DNA of 64,000 nt from Cyclospora cayetanensis. Lineage: Eukaryota; Apicomplexa; Conoidasida; Eucoccidiorida; Eimeriidae. Of the stretch, positions 1 through 12,167 are shown piece by piece. The number at the start of each line of letters is the position of its first letter. Position 1 is the stretch's first letter. A program made the position numbers and the translations under genes. The stretch lies in contig NW_020312236.1 of assembly GCF_002999335.1 (NCBI RefSeq), positions 1 through 64,000 of the forward strand. Direction: 5' to 3'. The notes beneath the pieces were generated by a model, which was given only the letters and a program-made list of their open reading frames with translations, made no database searches and was not told where the DNA came from.

Positions 1-3000
1 ATACAATATCCGGAAGTTCTTACAAGGCGATAGGCATCAGTTTCCCTCGATATATTCACGGTCTGACCGGCTACAAGATGACATTATGCTATCCTTACAC
101 ATGCGGAGACCGTTGCAAGCATAGCTTGCTCTATGTCTAGCAGTATGGATGTAGCGACGCCCAACAGTGTGAATCTGTTGATGCATAATGTTGATGCTTG
201 CTGTGTCAGGCATGTATGCTGATTATATGGGGTCATGGTGACAAAATACAGCAGCTTGATCATTTGCTGTGGGTATCAGGTGCAGGAAAGCTTTTTCCTT
301 CGTGTGTGTGCTCACTAGGCCTGGTCAATGTATTTAAGGCTGAATAGATTGATCTGGGACTACTAGATCTAGTATCGGTTTTGAGTGAAGTATAAAAGGT
401 TTGACCATAGCTCTATGTGATTTTCCAATTTGCGGGGGATCGCTTTGTAAAAATGGATAAGGGAGAGCGTGTAGGGATAAAGACAAGAGCGTATGTATTT
501 AATCCAACACGTGACTCGGAGTGATGCTTTGAAATATTGCTCATATGCGAAGGAATTCAGTGCGTGGGGGTTTTTCTGATGCACACATAGTGGTATAGAC
601 ATCACGATAGTCCAGGGCAGTTATCAGCATGTTTGAGAAGAAACGGTGCTTTCAGTGCCCTCCATGCCTTCGGAAGAATGTTTTTTGGTGCGCTGCAAAT
701 TTCTTATTTTGGTGGCAGGGGTGATGTTGCTACAACAACAGTTCGCACGACATGTTTCACACTTCGAGTTGAAAAGCAACGTGGACTATATTGTGCGACT
801 TGAAACCACAGATGTCGGCACGAACATTCATGACTGTTTTTACACATCTACTTGGCTAAGCAAAAGCATATGGAACTTTGTTTAGGCAGCAATTTCTTAA
901 GGAAACCTTTTTTGATGTGCGTAGACCGCAACAATATTTATGCACATGCAATGCACGTTTTAGAGGTAGACAATTCAAGGTTTCAAAAATCATAGTAGTT
1001 TGATTATTCAAGTTCTTGAATCCAGAAGCCGTGATGAGCAAAAAAGAGAAAATTTAGTTGTAAATGCTTTGGGCTATAGACTTTTCAGAATAAGAGATTA
1101 GACGAAGTAGTTCTATAGGTACACTGTATCAAAAAAATGGATATGTTTTAGCGTTAAATGAAATCAAAGGGCTTTGATCTGCTTCTCGTGCTTCTAGTTT
1201 ACTGACTTAAATATCAAAAAGCACGTTGTGTACGTATTGAAATAACCTTTAATTTGAGAATGATGAATTCTAAAAAACAGAGTGCTTTCCAGACTTACTA
1301 GCGAAGTAAGTGTCTAGAATTTAAGCCACATAAGCCAGCCTTTCAGCAAAAGTGAAAACCGTGTAACATCTAGAAACAACTCTGTGTTTTGGTTTTCGTA
1401 AACCCGTGCATAGCTTGTCTTGGTGACATGTTATTTATACGGAAGGCGTTTCGCTACAAATACTTTTCGTATAAAGACGCTAGTAAATATCTTTCGAGTT
1501 ATTAGGTGTTTATCTGCAAAAAAATTTGCTCACATCATATAGGCGTCAGCATTTTAGCCACATATACAGTGTCATCACTTCCGAATTTTTGCAAGACTTC
1601 TGCTTAAAGCGAAATAAACAATTTTTTCAACATGTAATCGCCTGATGATTTTTCGATTCAAGATACGTTTCATGTATTCAGAGCTTGTTCTCTATTCTTT
1701 TGTTCATTTAATTTAGCGTGGTGCACCAGGTGTGCAAGCAGCATGTCTGTAAACATAGCATGAAACAAAACAATTATGATGGATAAAAGTAGTTCAGAAA
1801 AAGTTTTTAAAATAGAAACACTGAGAGTGACGATCGAGAGGGACTCATAGTTTTTGTGTATGATTATTCTATTTCAAGAGAGTTGCTGGGTTTCCATTTA
1901 ATTGAGCAGCACAGCTGGTTTTTGAAGTCTTCACAAAGAGAGCAATGCCAGAGTATTTACTTTTCTTGTGCTGTAGTGTTAGGTCTCAAGCCTTAAAATA
2001 AGGTAGTCATCAGAGACTTTTTTTCCTCTTGAATATGCTGTTTTTCAAAGCGCTTAAATATGTAGGGAAAGCCTATTTAGAAAGAAGCAAAAGTGTTTTG
2101 GTTTGTAGGATTATGACAATGTTGGAAAAAAAACTTTTTGCTTTTCCAAACAAAAACAATCAAGGTCGCGCGTTGTCGAAAAAAAATAGAACAAGTTGTA
2201 CACGCTATATGCCAGATTATTTTTTCTACAATATAGCTCATGAATCTCGGGTTCTATGATTACACGTGAATTATAGCTTTCTTACGTTTTCGACTGCAGT
2301 TATTAGAAGTTACTTACACCCGCATTTACATAGGGTCTTTGATTACGTATTAACATTCGAGTACATAAGAATGTAGAGACGTTTTAATCAAAACCATATT
2401 TTTGCTAAATATATGAAAGAAAAATGCAATATATGAAGAGCTAAGCCGGTTAATGAAATTAGTTAAAAAACTAAGAGAAAAGTGTTCTGAATATGTGCTC
2501 TACCCATATACGTAGAATGCAAATGTGACATTTTATTTGCTCCTACTGTTTAGATTGTCATTGTTTTTCGTGAGTTTTGAAAAAACTTTTTCTGCTTAGA
2601 GTATATTTGTTTCTAGGATGATACTCGAATCCCTAAATAATTTATATTCAAGCACTCTTTGTCACAAGAAATATTGTGTCAGGAGTTGCGTAGCACTGCG
2701 CGTGAGAGCACCTGTCATGTCAAGGTTCGCCGCCATGTAGTATATTGCGCTTTTTTGCCTCCATGCAGATCGTGCGTTCATTTTAAATTCTTGTCTTATT
2801 CAGTTGACATAAGAATTTTCCGTAAGCATAGATCGTACAGTTTCTCCATCTGTATCTCCGCGCTTCATAACTGTTTGGGACATAGTGTGAGTGGATATAA
2901 GAACCTTAACTTGCACAAGGTTTAAACCGTGGTGACAGAAAAGGTGTAAGAAAGCCGAATGCTCTCACCATTGTTTCTCTTTTGCATCTTTCTGTCGAAG

Positions 3001-6000
3001 CCTCACAAACACGCACCAGAGAGAAATAGGCCTCCCAGCCAATTGTCGACTGCATCCACCAGATTATTTGAAAATAACTGCTTTAGAGTCGCTGTGCTAG
3101 ACTGACTTCAGGACCAGAAAAAAACCTTTTATTTTATACATGGATTGTTTTGAATACAGAATAGCAGACTCTATTTACTTCATCAGACACACAAGTTTAG
3201 CAAAAGTCTAGAAAATTGTTCAATCATCGATAACTATGGATTCTTTAAGCAAATCAGAATCAGTATATCGAAATACGGAAAAAATTTCTTACGCTACCTC
3301 AGACAGAATAGCTTGAGAAAAAGACTGCTGCTGATGCGTACGCGTTAGAGCTTTTAAACTATTTTTTGTGTTGCGACAGCGCTAACAAAACACTACCACT
3401 GAAATCGATTATAGAACGACTCCAAGAAACAGCCTATGGCAGTGCTGTAGTGCACATAAGCCTTTCCAATTTTAAAATGCATGCCAGTTAGCTTTTCTGA
3501 GTGCATAACTAATCTTCGAGAACCCAAAACATGTGAAAAAAATCAATTTTTTTGGATGCCACCTGGAAATGCACATTAAACATGTCCGAAAATTTTTTTT
3601 TTTGGAGTGCTACTTCTTATTCAGGGCTTACTAGTGTTGTAGTAGAATATTAAAAAAAAATTTATAGGATAACTAATTGGGAATATACTAAAGCAGAACC
3701 ATTGTGGAATTTCGGTAAAGTGGTCATGTATATTTTCAGGGATTCTTTTTACTACTGTAAGAATAATCATCATACGACTTCTCGCTTTGCAGCAAGCACT
3801 CTTCATTTGTTCAACTAGTTCTTCGCTTCTTTTTGGTTTACGGTTCTTGGAAAAAGCGAACACCAGCTATTATCAAGTAGTTCTTTAATTTGCCGTGTCT
3901 ATTTTTAGTTTGACTCCTTTACAGATCATAGTTTTTCGGATGTTGCATATACGAGAGAAAAAGCGCTGCCTTTCTTCTGCGAGGCGTTATCAATTTCTGT
4001 TTTGTTGTACTTACACGCTTCTGCATTTAAACACTGTTAGACGAGTCTGTTTTAGCGAACAGCCTTGGTAGTCCCTTAGCGTGCTGCTCAAAGTCTTGTA
4101 GATTGGTTTTCTTTGTTTGGTCTATGCAATCTATTTTCCGCAAACAGTTACATACCTGCAATGAATGTAGAGGTAACTAGATTTCTTATGCTTTGTGATA
4201 TGTTCGGTTGCAACAAAATCACTTAACAAGACTATTAGCGTTGTATTTTAGCTGAACATCGAGTGTGCTTTTCTTCACCGAATTTGATGACTATTCGCTA
4301 GAAAAAAAAAACACGCGGTGCAGGCATTTCAAATTTCTGTGTGTTTCCAGCGAACTATTAAAATATTGATTTTAGTGCTAGCTGTTCTGATTGTCAGTCA
4401 GGGCATTGACTGGATGCATCATTGCTCTTCCCAGAATGGACTATGTTCAACAGATGAGAGGAAATCTTCTATACTCTAACACAACGAGAATGTGCTCATA
4501 TATGAAGAGGGTTACCATTACTAGATAAGTCGAAGAATTAAACAAATTCCATGATTTTCCATCCTACGGAACAGCAACATGAGAAAACATCAAACTCTCA
4601 TCGACATAGCCGATGCTGTTTCTATGCAGCTCTATCGTATATTGCCTCCACGAAGCTCCAAAATTGATAAAATTAGGACCTGCGAGAAATATCCTACAGA
4701 TCAAAAAGTACTTCGATAGATCTTTCCATTCGTACTAAAAATCCCAGTTTCGATTTAATTGCCTCAGTCTCTTGCGCAAGCATTTTCGAGAACTGGATAA
4801 CATCTGCGAACCATACGCTACTGTAAATCTAATACAGTAAGACGAAAAAATTGCTTTAACTATCTCTCGATAGGTCAGCTATTGATTAGCTATTGCAGTC
4901 ATCACCTCAACACTATATGTACCTGCAACCGCCCTAAAACACAAGCCTTAAGTAAGAATGACCACGCACTATGACATGCTTCCACTTGGCATCTCGTAAC
5001 AAATTGATCAGTGTACTCAAACTTCAACCCCCTGTCAAAGCGCAAAGTTCAAGCTACCGTCAAAACCGTCTTAACACGATATTTGGACTTTCAGCTGGTG
5101 CCGAGTAATTTTTGGTTTACCACTGACCAAATGTGTGCTGATGTTTGCTTGATAAAACTATGGACTCGACTTTATTTTGGCCCTATACCTCAATGGCACT
5201 AAACGTTACTTAACTAGGGAAATTGAGCTGAACCCCAAAGTCTTGCGTACAACTTTTCATCAGTAATTGGCGTTTGTATCGAGTATTATTGAGAACTCGC
5301 AACTCCAGAAAAGATACTAAAAGACTTGCCTTTGTGCCAGTGATACCACCGATTACAAGTGGCATTAAATCAAAAAAGCTCTGCAAAGATCTTTACGTAG
5401 AATTCGATGGCTCAAATTGATTCAGATCATGTAGTTGTCTAGCCGAAGGATTTTGCTTACTGGGGTTCGCTCCACACTTTACCACGAACATGCAGCATCG
5501 ACCGAAATTTTCTGTCGCGCGTGAACAAGATGCCAAGAAGCAGGAAGAATCCCAATCGAAAACCAATACTAGGAAAAAAAGAAAGTTGTAGGGAATATGA
5601 AAGACCATCACGCTACTACCGCACACCCACACAAAAGGTTGAGTGATAGCCAGAACCTGGCAATACAATAGAAGTCCTCCAAGGAAGTATGAAAATTACA
5701 GCAATGGGTGGTCCAGGGATGAACGCTGCCCTTTCGCATGCACGCACAATGAGAAGCTGGAGAACAGGCATCACATGCAAGCAGACATAGAATGAACCAA
5801 AGAACGCCCAAAAGAACACTTCTGAACGGACAAACCTCTTTAACTTTGTACACTCTCGCAAACGGCTTTTCCTGCAAGCCGGTAATTTACCTCAGAATCT
5901 TCTCCCTCTAAAGCCGCATATGCGAGTATTTTCCTTAAACATGGACAATGGTGCAGCGGAATCCTCCTCAAAGTCCTATTCAACATAACGCTAACTATTC

Positions 6001-9000
6001 ATGAATCACGAGCATCAATCTCAAGTGCGACGTCATGCAAAAATCGCTGCCAGCGCTGGTGAACCGGTGAAAGGATCTCATGCTCCTGGACGTAAGATGC
6101 TAGGCGACGTGACTCACACAGAATATTTCAGCGCCAATCCCAGGAGTGGCGCACTGGAGGCTTATTCATAAAAAGCGGAGCGCACCACTGTAAAACACGC
6201 GGGAGGTTTGAGTACTAAGCAATGAGGAGCCCGTGGCCCTGTCACCAATAGGGAATAACCGGCCAGTTGCTTTCTGGAATAGGTCCAGTGTGCATGGCCT
6301 GCACGTCTGCGGCTTAGGGAGCTAGAGGATGAGCAACTCTATTTACAAAGAGCAAAGACTCGAAAGCAAGCCTTGGGCATGATAGAACCGAGTTCAACGA
6401 GCCCACAGCGGTAATGCAGCGCCCTAGACTGCACCTCTTCGTCGACCTGAACAGGCCCATCGCCAAGTCCGACCGCATAGGCCGAAGCATGACCAAACTA
6501 GCCTTGCTCGAGTCAACGCTGACGAATATATACTTAGCCAGTGGTACACAAGAGAGGCAAGCACACAAACACTGGCATAACCAAATGATAGGACAACCGA
6601 CCGCCATCGGTGAGATGTGCAAGAGCTGAGCAGCCACAAATAGGCAGCCCCACACAAAGGAAGTTTTGGAGAGAGAAACACCACTCGCTCGGCGTGGAAA
6701 GATCTCGTGCTGCTTCTGATACAGGCTACCGTGCGTTCTTTCCGAAGCGGCTGTTCAAGGCGATGCCGCACGGCCCTCGACGCCGCTGGAACACTTTGAG
6801 GACATGATATAAAACTACACCAGGAAGGGAAAGGGGTCACTTATTCGCATGCAGCAAAAATGGCAACCGGCAGTTGGAACACCTCTCAAGGAGCAGATTA
6901 GCAGGATCATTTAACATATCATGCATACACAGTGTGCACAGGACCACTGCGAGCTGCGTGATTTTCCCGCTAAAATAGTGTCGATAAGCGGGATATGGAT
7001 AAGCCACAAAATGCACCATGAAGAGCGAACTCATGAGTCACGGCAAGACGACAGCGGAAGTGCTTCGCAGCGACTCAGGGGCAAAGTGCTACTTTATGCA
7101 GAAAACAATGCCTTCGGCAACACTAGAAACCTTTACTTTTACGACAGTGCCAAAAATGCAGAAAGGCGAGCGTTGACAGTGAACACTTTAGCGTGCAGAA
7201 AGAGCAAGGCTTTGATCCTTACTTATGCTGGGTTTGTACTGTGGTGCATAGCTCGTAGATATGCACCTTTGCTCGCAGCTATCGTGCCTGCAAAAATTAT
7301 GTGGTCCTTTCTTACCTCGCGAAACGCACATTAACTATACGGTCTGGCTCACACAGACCCGCTAAGTCGTAACCACAATTTCTGACTCTATTTAGAGATT
7401 CGGGCTTGAATCGCACGGAGCACTAGATCAGCATTCGCTTTTGGGCTTCTTCCGGTGAGCGCATTGTTGTGCGGCTTACTGCAAAGTCAGTGGCGTTCTT
7501 TAGAGGCTGCTTCAAGACCCAGCACAGTCTCCTGGATGCTCAACTCTTTTACAGAACACCCTCTGGTGCTGAATAGTTCTGGCGGAATGAGTCGACTGAG
7601 ACTCTTAAGAGTATGCCCTGAACACAGTAGTGCAACACTTAGTTTGGAAAAGTTACTCAAGCCATGGCTGATTGATCTGCCTTTTTGATATCGCAAATTC
7701 AATTGAATGCTATTGGATCAAAATAAAACTACAGGTTGTGCTGTTATGCTATGGGAGCATTATTGGCCATACCAAAGTGCATTCCAGCCATTCTAGTTAC
7801 CTTTATCGGCAGAGCTGACGGTAGCTGCAGGCAAAGGGGCGAAGCTTTCTAGAGAAACTTTTACATGGTTCTATTGAATTTCCAATCTATGTGAAATCAG
7901 ATGTCCCCGTACGGATAGCTTATGAATAGCCTTACAGCTCAGAGCACGACATATTCGATGCAACAGCTGCCTCTTTGCCCAATTATTGTGGCTGCAGGAC
8001 AATGGCAGATTTTTAGATGTCAGTTCTAGAGTTTTGCTAAGGTCACTCGAATTTTCGTTCATCATTTTTCGTGGCGAGAGTGCTGCAGAGAGACACCCAC
8101 AGGTCATGAAATCGACCCAGCACAACGTCTGACAGGGAGCCAATGGCCAACATACAGGCGGCAGCGCACAGGGCGCCATTTTCCAGCCAGTTGCTGTTTG
8201 AGAATGCGGCGCAAACACTATGCAGATAAGCACAAGTGAAGGCGGCAACAACTGGCAAGTACTCAATAATATCATCCGCGGCTCAAAGATATCCCTCGTG
8301 TAGCATCTTTCAGATAAATAGAAACAAGTACATCAAGCAACTTTGCCCATAAAATGGCGCACTTTGATAATGCTTTCTTTTGTAGCGCAGCTGGCTTATT
8401 CGTAATCATCACAGTATTATAAATCTGCATCAATCCAAGGGTCATAGATTTATGCACCACATCACAAGCAATCCTTCGAAGAATTCAGAAGCCTAAAGCA
8501 GGGACAGTAATCGACAAATATCTACATCTGCAAGTGTGAAATTATTATTCTCATAGGCCATAAGTTAGACGAATAGCGACTTTGTCAGTCGTGTATGTGG
8601 AGGCTTCTTCACACGTCAGCTGGTCACAGTATGGAGAACGCTTGAGCTGTCAAATGGAAAACCGGGGGGCCTGCCTTCACAACGGATACTGCTCGTGATT
8701 CAACAAACAATGAGCGGAGCTTCTGCGTCTTCGGCTGAAAAAGAATGCTTACATTCAGATTCATAGCGCATAGGTCTTGGCGCTTTATCAGCTACTACTT
8801 CCTTTATCCGTAACTAGATAAGAAGAAAGTCCGAGGGAAGATGGGGTCTTACGGTGCGCTGCAATACGCAACCGAGGCTGAACCATAATGCTAATAGCCA
8901 ACCCAAAGTCTCAGGCCGCTATGATCCCGCGCTCTCGAAACATGTCTGATCAAAAACCTTTTGCTTCTAGCCGGTTGTTCAGCCTTGCCGACTTGAAAGT

Positions 9001-9967
9001 TTGATTCCACCCAGAAGTTTTACTCTGGGCAACACCACTTAGGTATACGACAAAGTATGAACGAGTATGCTTACCTGCAAATATTTTATTCATGCTTGAG
9101 CATAGTTGCTTTTGACGCGTACAACAGCACCTTTACACTCGCCTTTAGGGCGCAAGTGCCTTGTATGACTAAGGGCCATCACGGCCTCTGAACTATAAAG
9201 TCTCAGTGCGTTGAGCAAGGCTCTAGACACAGATCAAGTACCTAGAGACGCGATTATAATTTCAGCACACCACACTGGTGAGGAGTTCAAGAACACCGCT
9301 GCAGTTCCATCATGCATACTGTTTCTCTTTGAGTTTTAGACACCGTATGCATGATCAGTGCATGTCTTAATTTGAGAAGCCACAAATAGTCCTGGCGATG
9401 TGGAATATGACTGTGTGAAGCGCAGCAGCTACGACATGCCCGTGTTGAGGTGCAGGAGTTGGGATCGGCACAAGATAAAGCTGGCTTGTTTTCGGGGGCT
9501 TCAACAATCGCCATAGTGTGAGCAGTCGTTTAGATTTACAGGGCTGCTGAAACAGTCTAAGTGTCACCTTACGGCAAGCATTTTACACGACAAACACCGA
9601 GCTGATTGTCGCGAGTTACAGTCCAGTAGAAATATCCTGTCAATCATGTCGGCAGTTCTACTGATGTTAGACGCACTCCAACAGGGCGTAGAAATCTTAC
9701 CATCCTAGGCTCTCCTTGAGCCAGAGCTATTGCTCAGTTTCGGGCTTAGCAGTACAAAAAGAAGCATTACAGTTGGACTGTGGGCGACTCTCCTCCAGCC
9801 TTGCTGGCAGGCAAAATGGCGATCTTGCAACATAACACTGTGCCAACTGCTACTTTTGAGTTGCTATGATCGCTTAGGCAGGTGCCGGAAACGTGGCACT
9901 TGGGCTGTCTTTATCTGCTGCACTTTCGAAGCATCAATGGCGCTCATCTTTGAGCTCTCTTGTACCC
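1..9967. other. gene-poor region, AT-rich in its first 5 kb
   Basis: I see no supported gene here. Open frames are short (at most about 140 codons), lack recognisable domains and are not joined by convincing splice signals. Roughly the first 5.3 kb is strongly AT-rich with many A and T homopolymers, for example a T run near 3592-3602 and A runs near 3652 and 4302; the line at 2401-2460 has 16 G/C in 60 bases. From about 5.9 kb the composition rises (6421-6480 has 37 G/C in 60). The overlapping open frames on both strands at 6314-6840 fit this GC-richer patch, where stop codons are rarer, better than a gene. Confidence 0.5.
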
Positions 9968-12167
9968 TCAGTACTCACAGCCTAAGAGCAACACAATTAA
10001 GCAGCTTCTATTTGATAAAGGACTGTACGAAATACCATTGGACGGGTTTCTGGAGAGAGTCAGGGATACTTTCAGACTTACTGCATTTTTAGGTTGAAAA
10101 AAGCATGTGGGAGCTGCTGGACATGTCTGATCGGCAGACCATGTACTCGAAAGCACGGCATTTGAAATTCTTTCAGAGTTGACACTAGGTCTGCTGGAAA
10201 TTCCACTAAGTGAAGCGAACTGGTCCGCATCTAGCTGAGTGGCCAGCTTAGTTCGATTTTGGGGTATGCCCGCTTGAAGAGGCTCTACTGATAGCGCTAG
10301 TCTAGACTCCTGCTGAACTATCGTAGTATTTTGTAATGCTTCTCTTGAGGCCAGTGGCAAGATTTTCCACTGTGCTGGATTCACGCTACTTGGTGATTCG
10401 CTTGCACTAGAGCAAAGGTAGCCACAATTGCTGGTAGTCGTCAGCAAGCTGCATTTGAGTGACCTACTGGAGTAGCCATGCGGCGGGCCTACTGCTGCCT
10501 CCGGCGGCATGGCTCTACCTAGAACATGCAGCGTTTCTGTTGGCAGTTAGGTCAGTGCTTTGTTGACTATTTGAGTTCTCTGCGCACCTTTGAGGTTAGC
10601 CAAGGAGGGTCCTTTAGCTGTATCAATAGCCGCTAGATTGGTGGCTACACTCGCAATTCATATACCGTGCTGTGTTCAGAGTCTGCTACTCTCAACCGTC
10701 TCCCCTGCAGGGGCGATTGCCAAACAAAGGGACCGGCTTGGAAAATTCCTTATATTCCAAGTGGGCCTAGGACCAGGACCATTCGAATGAATGGAAACAG
10801 TTTTTGCCTTGTCTCGATAGGGCTGTATCCTTATGCCAGACACGGAAAGCTCGCTGAGAGATCGCCTAGGGTCTTCTTGGCGTGCGCCCCCTTTTACTGC
10901 TCTTATCTGGGTTTCTGTTTTGCTGAATAGTACTCTGTTTTCTCTTTGCCTAGTAAACAGCCTCCTTTTCAATATATGACATGGGACTGGAGCTTGTTGA
11001 GTATACTTATTTGCTGACCCTACATGCTTCATGCGCGTCGGACGGTCCCTAGTCAAGAGGTTGACGTTGAAATAAGCCTCACGAAAGCCAATTCTGGATG
11101 CAGGCTTTTCGCTTGGACACCTTGTCAGCCATGGTGCCCGTGGTACTCCCCGTTTACCTCCAGCGGCTCTAACTTCCGTCTTGATCCTGGCGGCCAAGAG
11201 ATCAGTTTTGGCTTTGGCCTGTATAAATGTCTCGAACTCAGCAGGCGCCGGTAGTGGTGTTAGTTTGGATCCAGTTTCCGATGTCATACTCTTGGATTCC
11301 TGAAAGAGGTCTTCGCCCAGCTCTTGAGGGTCTTCATAACTATTTGCTGCTGTTGGTAGGGCTTCCCAATCGTCTGCCTGGCGTCTAAAAGGGTGGTGAT
11401 AGCAGGATTGTACACCTTCATCATTCTTAACGCGATGATCTATGGGGTCGTCCAGCACAAATGCGCAGCAACGTAAATTTGTTGCCTGATTATTTATCCA
11501 GCCCGTATTCCGCATAATGCTATCATATATACATACAGTAAATGGTTTCAACACAGCGTAAGGTGTGATCGCTATCTACGAGCAGCTACGGAATATTCAT
11601 GTCACAAATGGTTGACTTACAAGGTATGGGGTCAAGCGTCTGTCTCTTATGCCTCTGAAGATACTCATTAATCATGTTGTCTATAGACGAGGAGACGTTT
11701 GACACGCGAAATGCTGTGCCGTCTAGATATGACTTTGATAATTCTTCTTCACGATCCCTCCACAGTTCAAATGCTTTTGTCTCGCTCTTCATAGAGGTGA
11801 ATAAATTGCGAGATTTCTCTCGCGCCACCTGCATTATAGCTTCTGTGCCACGTTGAGTCAAACTACTAAGCCAGGGACACTTGGGAGTGCTACTGCAGGC
11901 GCCAGTCTCAAGGGCATTCGATGAGGTGGTAGGACCTACAGCCACCAGATCTCCTTTACATGAAGAAAACCAGGATTTCCATCTGAATCGATCCGATTCC
12001 TTTGCATTGCATGGCTTATTAGTCGAGTATGTTGCCGGGGAGAATGAGGGCCCCCGCTTTTCTAGAAGATCGAGGTGACTAAAGAGTTCCACATCTCGTG
12101 GGCAACCTGATGACTGCAACTCCAAGTATGTACGGAAACACTCCGGAGCCGTCCGTGTCATCTTCAT
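9968..12167 (-). CDS. hypothetical protein, about three long exons
   Basis: I do not recognise this protein. Three long open blocks follow one another on the minus strand. Exon A (about 12167 to 11621) starts at an ATG giving MKMTRTAPE and ends at a strong donor, CCTT|GTAAGT, phase 1. Exon B runs to about 10690 (donor GAGA|GTAGCA). Its acceptor is uncertain: AATAATCAG near 11480 is the better site but gives the wrong phase, while CCCCATAG near 11440 keeps the phase. Exon C (10536 to 9968) follows an acceptor with a CTAAC branch-point-like motif, phase 1, and ends in a stop. The protein is hydrophilic and rich in Arg, Lys, Ser and Glu, with a helical charged stretch at the end of exon A (REEELSKSYLDG) and no transmembrane segment or known catalytic motif. 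The first ATG could lie in an unseen upstream exon. Gene reality is fairly likely; function is unknown. Confidence 0.55.

Noticed and set aside
5393..5877. Three overlapping hydrophobic, Cys-rich minus-strand frames that look like small secreted proteins.
   Set aside because: They share the same DNA in two frames, no consistent start or splice signal, and no conserved pattern.
6314..6840. Overlapping open frames of 65-138 codons on both strands.
   Set aside because: Local GC content is high, frames overlap on both strands, no domain or splice partner, and the products look like antisense shadows.
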